A DNA stretch of 64,000 nt from Alligator mississippiensis (taxonomy: Eukaryota > Chordata > Crocodylia > Alligatoridae). Below the pieces are notes generated by a model. That model was not told the origin of the DNA, searched no databases, and was given only the letters and a program-made list of their open reading frames with translations. The position numbers and the translations under genes were made by a program. Below, piece by piece: positions 55,602 to 64,000 of the stretch. Location of the stretch: NCBI RefSeq assembly GCF_030867095.1, contig NC_081827.1:210113310-210177309 (forward strand), in the 5' to 3' direction. How positions within the stretch are numbered: position 1 is the stretch's first letter; each line of letters opens with the position of its first letter.

Positions 55602-55624
55602 GGGCGGGGCGGGGCGGGGCGGGG
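55602..55624 (+). promoter_or_regulatory. Overlapping GC boxes (Sp1) and G-quadruplex motif
   Basis: Four runs of GGGG separated by single C (55606-55624), preceded by GGGC. This gives overlapping Sp1-type sites and also meets the four-run G-quadruplex pattern with one-base loops. A second such pattern lies at 55944-55964. Confidence 0.7.
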
Positions 55625-56388
55625 AGTGGCGGGGCGTTGCCAGCCCGGGGCCCGTCGCCTGGCGCCCAACATCTGGGCAGAGCGCTGCCTGGGCTCGGCA
55701 CAGCTGGAAAGGGGGATCGATCCGGGCGCTCTCCTGCCCTGTCTGCTGCAACCTCCCGGGGGCCGCGGGGCTGGGGGGCGTCGCTCGCAGCCCGGGGGCT
55801 CGGGGCTCGGATTCGCGGGGCAGCAGGATGAAGGTAATGGCTGGGGTAGGGCCAGTCGTCTTCCCCACCCCCGCCTGCTTTCGTGGTGGGACACAGCCTC
55901 CGCCCGCCGGGTCCTGGCACTCGCCTCCCCCCGTGTGTCCGCCGGGCCGGGGCCGGGGCCGGGGCCCGCGCGGGTCTTGGGGTCTGGCAGCGCGGGAGTG
56001 GGGGGGAGTTTATCCCGGATAAACAAGGGGCCCGCAGGAGCCGGCGGCTGAAAGTCCCACGTGAAAGCCCAGAGCTGGGACAAGCGCGCGGATGTGCACT
56101 GACACTGAATCTGCCTCGACCCCAGAGCTTTGTGCATCTCTGACACTGAATCGGCTTTCTTGCCTATTTCTTTTTTCCAGACCTGTCTGTCTAGCCCTCG
56201 GATCCGCTCTCCGTGCTCTGAAGCCGTTACCGCTCCTCCCGGCCATCTCCAAACACTGACTTTGTGCTCTCTTGCTGTGATCCTTCTCTGCTTCTCTTTC
56301 CTTTTCTCCCCTCTCTACTTCCTGGATTGTTTTAATCTGCTCTTGGAGATGAATCCTGCTTTCTCTTATGCCCCTGGGGATGATTTCT

Positions 56389-56790
56389 TAGGGCACCGCC
56401 TTTTATTGGCCCAACTGTGTCCTGGGGATACAGTTAAACAAGCTTCCCAGTGTAAGGCGTTCTTCCTCTGGTCTCAAGTAAGAGACTGTGTAGGATGCAG
56501 TGAGACCTGAGGAAGCATGTCTTGCATTCAAAAGCTTGTCTAACATTATCTGCAGGCACCTACCCTGGAGATCTTCAAAAAGATACTGGACACACACCTT
56601 GTTGGGGTTATTTGATCCCAGCAGTCTTTCCTGCCCAGAGCAGGAAGGCTGGACCTGATGATCTCATGAGGTCCTTTCCAGCCCTAAACGTCTGTGAATC
56701 CCAGCTACAGAGTTGGTCTAGTAAAAGATGCTGCCCTAAGAGATCCTTGCCTGTCACATAGTTTCTGGACCATTACAGCTACAACATCAC
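56389..56790 (+). repeat. Old dispersed repeat split by a CR1 insertion
   Basis: The left part (56389-56555) has ccttttattggcccaactg and ttcaaaagcttgtctaaca. The right part (56701-56790) has gttggtctagtaaaagatg and ggaccattacagctacaac. I recognise these as consecutive pieces of a common sauropsid repeat of the same group as 8698-8890. The CR1 fragment at 56556-56700 separates them and so is younger. Confidence 0.5.
56556..56700 (+). mobile_element. CR1 LINE 3' end fragment
   Basis: Contains cacctaccctggagatcttc, ttgttggggttatttgatcc, ggctggacctgatgatctca and a gtctgtgaatc end, which is the standard CR1 3'-terminal order. About 145 bp, non-coding, heavily 5'-truncated, inserted in an older repeat. 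Confidence 0.85.
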
Positions 56791-57920
56791 TCTTGAACTT
56801 GCTATCTTGGCTCTACCCAGATGCACACAGATTTTGCTAAAGCCGGAATGCCAGTTCCTGCTCAGTTACATCCCACACAGCCAAGGTCAAACTTTAGTGG
56901 GGTGGTAGAGGAAGAGCTGTATAGTGATATTAAGGCTGCAGCTTGCATTAGTGACAGCAGATGAGATGCCATCACAGTTGCTTGTGCAGATGTTCATGAT
57001 ATGGGCATCCTTCCTTCCCGCCCCTCCCCCCCCCCCCAAGTTGCTGTGATCAGCAATTAAATAGTATAGGGGAGACATACATTTTTGTTGTCCTTAGACA
57101 TGTGTTAAGGAATCCAAAATATGAACACTTCGTTGTGTTTCTGATTTTTAAATGTTTACTCAAGAAAGGGAAATACACTTTAGCTGGAATCAGTTGCATG
57201 GGAGCATTGTGCAGGCTTCCTCCACACTGCCCTCTTACCCAACACCTTCAGTGCTGCTCTGGGGCATGCCCAGAAGATCTGGTGATCTTGTGTCTGCTAG
57301 AGACCCAAATAATTTGGCCAACTACAACCTGCAGGCTGGGCCCAACCCACAGCCATGTTAGGTATGGCACAGGTAATGAAGAAAGAACAATTAAATTCTT
57401 GGTGCTTGCATACCTTCTGTGTGGGCTTTTTTTATATTCCTTCCCAGAGTCTGTATAGTGGAGAAGTATGACCGTTTTGACATGCTTGTCTCCTGCCTGC
57501 TTAGTAGGAACACATGAGAAGGGGCTAGAGCTAGAATAAAGAATTCAAGAGACAGAGGAGAGGAACATTTCAGAAGAAGAAAGTTTATCACTGGGTTATG
57601 ATACTCTTATAGGATGGTCTATTGTTTTAACAATCATTGTGGTCACCGTTTGGTTCATCTGTCTCTGTCCTGTTGTTTTTTTATCATGCTGATACTTTGT
57701 CTCCCTTGTCTCCGTCTTTTTTGATGTTGTCTTTTAAGCTCCCTGTTATCCTGTTCCCATGAAACTGCCAGGGATATGTTGTCTTCTGAGGTGTGCCTGT
57801 CAAATGAACTTGCTTCTGTGTTACCACATTATGCTATTTAATTTCTTTTACAATGAGTAAATTTGCCTCCTCTAAAAATGTTGAGACATGCAAAAGGTAA
57901 CTCATTTGGTTTATCTTGTC

Positions 57921-58044
57921 GATTTTAGACTGTAAGCTCTTTGGGGCAGGGACTGTCCTTCTATGTGTGTCTAGTTTGTTTACAGTACTTGGGGAAACTG
58001 GGGACCTTGTGCTTGTCTCTGGCACCTAGATAAATAATAAATAC
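57921..58044 (+). repeat. Ancient L2/MIR-like 3' end
   Basis: Contains the hallmark words gactgtaagctctttggggc and agggactgtccttc, then ggcacctagataaataataa. This order is typical of the 3' part of old L2/MIR-type repeats shared across amniotes. No coding part. A possible minus-strand relative lies around 2030-2125. Confidence 0.6.
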
Positions 58045-58244
58045 AGTATCAGCTTCCTCATGATTTTATCAACCACTCCATTTGAAATGTATGCATTTTT
58101 ATGTGGCTATTCTGCAACTAAAGATAGTGAAAACCGCCAGTTCTTTATGTTTGTTTTAATCCATATCCAGATCATTAATGAAAGATTTATCTATGGGCTA
58201 CCTTGCTTAGTATTTATCAGGCCATCTCCCTTTAAAATAAGAAT

Positions 58245-58504
58245 TAGGGTTGCCAACTCTGTTTGAATCTATTCCAGGAGGTTTTATCATGTGATGTAAA
58301 GACATTCATGACTGATCTAGGCAAATGTACATTACTACATTTTAAAAACCCCACTGGACTACTGTATACAATGGATTCATCATTTAATATTTATTTTAAT
58401 GAATGCCATATCATTTATCTTCTGGATAACACTCAGCAGTCTCTTGGAGATTTGTATCTAATTCCTGGAAACTCCAGGGCAATCCTGGAGGGTTGGCAAC
58501 CCTA
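58245..58504. mobile_element. hAT MITE, TAGGGTTGCCAAC ends
   Basis: A 260-bp element. Left end TAGGGTTGCCAACTCTG and right end (other strand) TAGGGTTGCCAACCCTCCAG share 13 identical bases. Flanks ATAAGAAT (58237-58244) and GTGAGAAC (58505-58512) differ only by three transitions, consistent with a decayed 8-bp target duplication. Confidence 0.75.
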
Positions 58505-59246
58505 GTGAGAACTACAGGCACTAAGCTTTCTACCTACCCCAGCATGTTTCATAGCAATTCAATTTGCAACTTTCTACAGAAATGCATCACTCACAAGCAA
58601 CATATATCCATGTACATACTGTCAGCAACAAGGCACCACAAGCAGTGTTCCCTGAAATAAGCACACCATTGTCACAAAGCTACATCAGAACTCTAGTCGT
58701 CTTACTTTCGCAGTAGATTCTGTACTTAAAGGGTTGACATAAAGAAAAATCTAGATCATCTCAGGGTCAAGTCTTCAGATGTATGCATGTGTTTTTACAT
58801 AAAATAAGTGAGGCACTGTCTAGGACACCAGAGAGCCCATAATAGGCAGGTACTACACATGCTTCTTTGTGAAAGACATCTGGACTGCACCGTTTCTGCT
58901 TTATTATCCCTTACCAGCATCTCAGGAAAGTGATTACAGCTGCCAAGTTGTTATTCTGCTTGTTTCAATAGCCAAGGGTTTTTGTTTTCATTTGGTTTGG
59001 GTTTTTTGTGATTAGAAAAAAACCATACATTTTGGTTGCTACCACATTCAAATTATTTTAAATTTATTAAAAATGTTAATGTTTCTCCAAGAAACACTTA
59101 TTCCTTAGAAGCACGTAGGCTGGCCTCAGTTATGTTCTAGTAAAGCCCTTGTAGTACAACTGATTATGTAGGATTTTGGTTACACTCTTGAATTTCCCTC
59201 TGGATCCTGGACTTAACAGTGTGGAAAAGATGCGAGAAGATGTTGC

Positions 59247-59263
59247 AAAAAAAAAAAAAAAAA
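59247..59263 (+). repeat. Poly(A) run, 17 bp
   Basis: Uninterrupted A run followed by caacccc; no retroposed gene was recognised upstream. Confidence 0.9.
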
Positions 59264-60079
59264 CAACCCCAGGAGAAAAGAAGTTTTGTGCACTTACCAA
59301 TTAATGAACACTAAACCCAAATATTAACCTGTTACTATAATATAGTGTAAAAATTCTAATTAAATGCTGTGTATACTTGATACCAATTTCTCTTATTCGT
59401 TTTGATGGTTTGATGTCTCATCATTAACTTAAATACTTTCTCCTTTGGCTTTAGTATGGCCATATCCATAAACTTCTAACATGTTAACCAATGTTAATAT
59501 TAATGAGTGTTACAAATACACTGTTGCACTGAACCTGGTGTGGCAGTAGATTTGTAAAAGTGGAGGGTGTATAGTTTGTCTTGGTTTATAAGTGCTGAGT
59601 AATTATTTGAATTTGAAAAATAAATTAAAATATATATTACTGATTTTAACGTGGCAAATGCACTGTGTCTTGGTAACATCAGGGCCTGGCTTTCAGTCTT
59701 CAAGACCAGCTCTCTGAAGTAAATGCCCCATTGTCACAAAGCTATATGAGGGCTCTGCTCCTCTTGCTTGTACAATAGATTTTATACTTAAAATGTTGAC
59801 TTAAAGAAAAATCTAGACTGCCACGTGGCATCATGTGCATAGTGATGCCTTATATTCCTCTATTTGATGCTTAATTTCTTTTGTTCAAAGATGATTATGG
59901 TATTTAGCCATTAGTTAACTATGAAAGTTGCTAACCTGTAATGATTATGAAATAGTTGAGAGATGCCTTTACAAAAACTAAATTTTAACGAAGTTTCCTA
60001 GACTGATGCACATTTCCTAGAATACTGCATGTGTCATTTAAAGTAAAACAAAACATTGTTTGATTTCCTTGTGCCGCCA

Positions 60080-60096
60080 CCCCCCCCCCCCCCCCC
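60080..60096 (+). repeat. Poly(C) run, 17 bp
   Basis: Uninterrupted C run. Similar 12-bp C runs lie at 57026-57037 and 63576-63587. Three such tracts within 7 kb is notable for AT-rich DNA, and their lengths may be affected by sequencing error. Confidence 0.85.
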
Positions 60097-60776
60097 GTGA
60101 CAATTGATGGTTATGATAGCAGATTGATTACAACTTTGTCCCTGAAGCTGATAAGGAAATACTATTTTTTCCATTAGTATTCAGACTCCTAAGACAATAT
60201 TGGAAAACTGCAACACTTAAGGAAAGTTGTGTTAAATGTATTTTTCCCTGAGTGGGATTTCAGAAAAATGCTGGATATTTCTTGTATTGAATATGTATCT
60301 AGACATCTCTTTCCCTTTTCCACCCTCTTTCCCCCCACACAAAGAAAATAAAAAATAAAATCATTGTCATAGTACTTTAGTTCTAGGCATTGAATAATTA
60401 AATAATAACTCTAAATACTGCCAAGATTGTGTCTAACAATAAAAAAAAAAAAATACTGTTGCTGACTTTCAGATTTTGAAATCTGAAAACATGACATTAA
60501 ATGGAACTAGCACTGGAAGTGGGGGTTTCATAAGGCTAAAGACTTGTGAGTACTATTTCATGACCTCCAAATCCTGCTCTCTTTGGAGCTAATTCAAGTC
60601 TTGCTGAAGCCAGTGAAAACTGCCACTGACTCAAAGGCATTCAGTTGTGTCTTATAAATAAAAAGGTAATAAAGGAGCAAACAACCAAATATGAAAAATT
60701 GGGTACATTAACAGTAGTGTTTGTCCAATCCTAGTAAGAGAGAAACACGTGAAATTATTTAACGTGCAACCAATGT

Positions 60777-61008
60777 CAGAGTTTGGTAACATTTTCCAGT
60801 GAGAGCCAGAATGACTCGGGGCAGTAGGACATGGCTGCCTGCAGCATTGCTTCTTGCTGTCCAGCTGCAGTGCAGTATAGGGAGAGCTTCCCCTTTGCCA
60901 AAGCCCCAGATGCCTGACTGCAACACAGCCCAGGGGAAGTCCTCTACTGCCAATGCCACAGCTCTGTGCACCAGATCTGGTCTGTGGGTTACAGGTTGCC
61001 AATCCCTG
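60777..61008. mobile_element. hAT-like MITE (CAGRGWTTGGYAAC ends)
   Basis: Left end CAGAGTTTGGTAACATTTTC; right end (other strand) CAGGGATTGGCAACCTGTAA. About 232 bp and more GC-rich than its surroundings. The 8-bp flanks agree at only 4 positions, so the duplication is not convincing. Confidence 0.55.
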
Positions 61009-62310
61009 ATCTACTTCATAGCATACTGTTGATGTTATTGTGTCCTCTTTGGGGAATACATTTCAGCATTTGGTTCCAATTACAGATAGATAAACTCTGG
61101 ATTCACATTGCTTGATTTTATATCTAATTTCACCTAGTGATGTTGTAAATGCAGAGGTTGCTTTTAGTTATGTTGGGTACAATTTACTATATGTGTATAC
61201 TTAACTACAGTACTTGTCTTTAATCTTTTCAGAGTGTCTGGTTACTATTCTTCTCAGGGCTTGTATCCTTTAAAGAGCATTCCATTCTTCCCCTTTCATA
61301 TATACTTGCACATATACCTCCTTATATATTTTTTTAAGGCAAACCTTAATGTGTATGTCTCTATATAAAGAAACTACAGGAAGCTCTGAGGTGGTAAACA
61401 ATAAAGAAGTTTAATTAAAATAACAAATGAAAGGCTGGATCTAAATGGCTCTGAGCATTTTTCTGGTAGCTTCAGGATTAATCAGGTACTAATTTGTTGG
61501 GGGAGGGTTCTCTTTTGCTTTTAATGTTTGGTGAATCCAAAGGTGTGAGATTTGTGACTGGGCCTCAGTTTTCAGGATTAGCAATGGAGGAGGCACAGTT
61601 CAAGAACAAGTTTAACTTGGATCTTTACTAATTTATCCCAGCCTTGTCCTGAAAGCATTCACCTAGCTTGAGAGGACAATAACATTACCATATCCATTTA
61701 ACCGTGTTCTCTTGCCAGCAGTGTGTATTGGAGCATGGGAAGAGGTCCAGTAGAAAGTGAACTATAATTGGAATCAACAAATTATTTTTCATTTTATTTA
61801 TTGGTATTTTAGAAAATGCTTGGCCACGTATGCTCAAGTCTGCATAAGTCCACCATTTATTTGTATTGCAGTAAAGCTGATAGGCCACAACCAAGATCAC
61901 TGCCTAACTATGCAATGTACTGTACTACAAGGCACATAGTAAGTGGCAATCCCAACTCACTAATATCTTTAGGTTCTAAATAAAAAAAGATCTCCAAAGG
62001 GGAGAAGGGATTTGCTTAAAGTCACACAGTACAGCAGTGAACAACACTGGAAATGAATGCCAGATTAGGCAGACTGTCACTGTCAGATTAGGACCTCACT
62101 GGCTCTCAGGATAATTTTATCTCTCCGGTGTCAGTTGCTTACTGACTATACAATGACAGGATTATTGCTCACCTCCTTTGGTCTACTTTATTGCTCTGAT
62201 TTTTGTTGATCAGTCTTCTTTTGAGGTTTTTTTGGGTTTTTTTAAATGTTCAGAATGATTGACTATATTAACTTCTAAAAAGTAAAATGATGAAAAACAA
62301 TGCTAGAAGT

Positions 62311-62425
62311 CAAGCAGAAGGCAAGACAGGGTGACCCCTTAAAGATTAACTTGTATTGCCTACACAAATGTTGCCTTTCTAAATTAATTAGTCTTTAAGG
62401 TATTGTTCTGCCTCCTGCTTGACTT
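62311..62425. repeat. Imperfect fold-back, about 38-bp arms
   Basis: The left arm, starting CAAGCAGAAGGCAAGACAGG, pairs with a right arm whose other strand reads CAAGCAGGAGGCAGAACAAT. Both then continue to a ccttaaagattaa / ccttaaagactaa block. The roughly 35-bp centre is unremarkable. Unclassified MITE-like structure. Confidence 0.55.
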
Positions 62426-64000
62426 GAGACTAACAAGGCTAACCACCTCTCAGTGCTAGAAGTAGAAGAAAGAAAAATTGGTGAAATAAAAAACAAGTAT
62501 TACAGAAAAAGCTTATAAAAAGTAATCTTATATTTTCAGTTTGTTTCAGGACTGTTAATCTCTTATCTTTTATGAGAGAAGGGAGAGAAAGTTGTCCTCT
62601 TAATTTCCACTTTTTCTTCTAAAAAAACCAAACAAACAAACCCAAAAAACAGGCCATCATATTCAAGGGGACCATTTAAGGAGTTAAGCCTGAAAAGTTA
62701 GCTATGTCTCTGTTTCAAATCCCAAATGCTGTGAACAAGGGACTATTCAGATGTTAAATTATAACTTGCGCTGTATTATATCAAGGGGAAATTAGTGAAT
62801 CACAGCAGCTAGAAACTTCAACTGGGAATATTGTATAAAGTCATCGCTTTTGTTTCTGTAGGTCATTTTTGGAGCTATGAGGCGGGACTTCACTTTCTTC
62901 CTCCTTTCCTTTGGAAAATGATTTGCCTGATGCTTATGCAGGTCATCTGTTTATTGTTAGCAGCTGTGAAACTTCAGTAGGTTATATAAGCGTAGCTAAA
63001 AGTCAGTAAAACCTTGCATCATTCAGCAGATTTGTACATTTTTATACACCAGAATAACAACTTTGTTTTGCAATTTGCTTGATAAAGCAATATATTAAGG
63101 GGTCAGAAGTATCTACTGAAAGCTGGGAAATCCTTTAAGTCATAGAAATCAGATATAACAATGTGTCATTTTATTGTGAATACAAGTGCTATAAAGATCA
63201 GGCAGCATATTGTGGTGCTATAATGTAAGGAAGGCTGTGTGTCAGAGTAATACTATGTAACAGCTGAATTGAGCCTGCCAGATAAATAAAGCTGAATTGT
63301 CTGGATAACACTGTTTGGAAGATAAGTATGGACTCTATGCCAGACTGCAGTGGTAGTAATAAACTGAAGAACTCGTGCTCTGAAATTAGACATGCTCAAT
63401 GATACTACCAAAAAGAGCAAGCTGAATTCAGCTTTACAAATGACAAACCCAAAATGTGACAACACGTACAGTAGAAACTGAAATTTCTTGATGAGAACAA
63501 TATCCGACCACATGAGAGAGCATCTTGGCAACAAAAACCCCCAAAGCTCCCTGATTCAAAACTGTAGCTCCTTGTCCCCCCCCCCCCTTTAATTTTTAAC
63601 TCCTTTAAAAAAAAAAAAAAATCACAGAGAACATCCTGCCAGTCTCCCTGCTGACTCTTTTTTACCATCATTTTCCTGTTTTTATTTTCTGTAGCCTCTT
63701 TTTGCTGGGTAACATACTACATAGCCAAGAGAGACAGTGGAAATAGCTGTTAACAACACAAAATAAACAGTCCAAAATTATTTTTCTTTGTTTCAGCCCT
63801 GTTTATTGTTTAGTGGTAATATTAGACAGCAAAGGGGTTTGAAACAAATATGTAATTATTTATTGTCCAGAGGTCCTGCACTAATAGCTTAAAGCTGTGT
63901 CTTGCTTTGCATTCAAGGTGGTAGGGCAAGAGTTCCCATGAGCTTGACCTTCTACCCATTCATTTCATAGTAATCTGTTATAAGAAGGTAGTTGGTGAAC

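Larger units (their letters stand above)
55180..56090 (+). promoter_or_regulatory. CpG-island promoter, probably WIPF1
   Basis: An abrupt change to CpG-dense, GC-rich DNA about 16 kb downstream of CHRNA1. It contains a TATA box, overlapping GC boxes and three good splice donors: after 55275 (gcagg|gtaagg), 55546 (gacgtg|gtaagg) and 55833 (gatgaag|gtaatg). In human, WIPF1 (WAS/WASL-interacting protein 1, an actin regulator) is the next gene downstream of CHRNA1 on the same strand and has non-coding first exons. No WIPF1 coding sequence is in the window, so the assignment rests on synteny. Long open frames on both strands here are composition artefacts. Confidence 0.6.
56791..64000. other. Putative first intron of the downstream gene, no exon seen
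   Basis: About 7 kb without a recognisable coding exon on either strand. Contents are one old LINE/SINE-type 3' end (57921-58044), two hAT elements (58245-58504 and 60777-61008), homopolymer runs and a fold-back near 62311-62425. If the CpG island is the WIPF1 promoter, this is its first intron. Confidence 0.45.

Noticed and set aside
55301-56146. 281-codon minus-strand open frame in the CpG island
   Set aside because: It is Pro/Arg/Ala-rich, as GC-rich DNA reads in most registers. The TATA box and donors point to the + strand.

Overview
This is vertebrate nuclear DNA from a sauropsid. The dispersed repeats are CR1 LINE 3' ends, many short non-autonomous hAT elements with 8-bp target duplications, and pogo/Tigger-like elements with TA duplications. 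No Alu- or L1-rich content was noticed. A crocodilian is my best guess and a turtle is possible; this rests on recalled family traits, not on a search. Host genes read on the + strand in the order CHN1 (end), CHRNA1 (whole), then a CpG-island promoter. The human 2q31 order CHN1-CHRNA1-WIPF1 makes WIPF1 the likely owner of that promoter.

Layout. 1-977: last intron and last coding exon of CHN1 (alpha-chimaerin), followed by its 3' UTR and about 20 kb of intergenic DNA with scattered repeats. 22.7-39.6 kb: complete CHRNA1, the muscle nicotinic acetylcholine receptor alpha-1 subunit, in nine coding exons. All splice sites are canonical, the protein is 456 residues and the reading frame is intact. 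A pair of E-boxes and a CCAAT box lie just upstream of the start. 39.6-55.1 kb: intergenic DNA rich in non-autonomous DNA transposons. 55.2-56.1 kb: CpG island with a TATA box, GC boxes and donor sites. 56.1-64 kb: no coding exon found, consistent with a long first intron.

CHRNA1 keeps every ligand-binding, Cys-loop and channel residue checked. Its loop C is the alpha-neurotoxin-sensitive, Torpedo-like form (W187, Y189), with Y180 and D191 differing from the Torpedo and human residues as I recall them. Many introns have been enlarged by transposons. Intron 2 is 444 bp, of which 338 bp is a single hAT insertion. Intron 1 holds a 1.9-kb element with terminal inverted repeats that encloses a decayed reverse-transcriptase C-terminal region.

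The clearest non-genic structures are a perfect 28-bp-arm palindrome (19890-19951), a near-perfect 33-bp-arm hairpin inside a MITE (24326-24396), a Tigger remnant that still encodes a PCNA-binding (PIP-box) motif (54358-54889), and divergent CTCF-like motifs on either side of the CHRNA1 promoter. I found no new multi-gene system; this is a conventional vertebrate locus with an informative transposon record.
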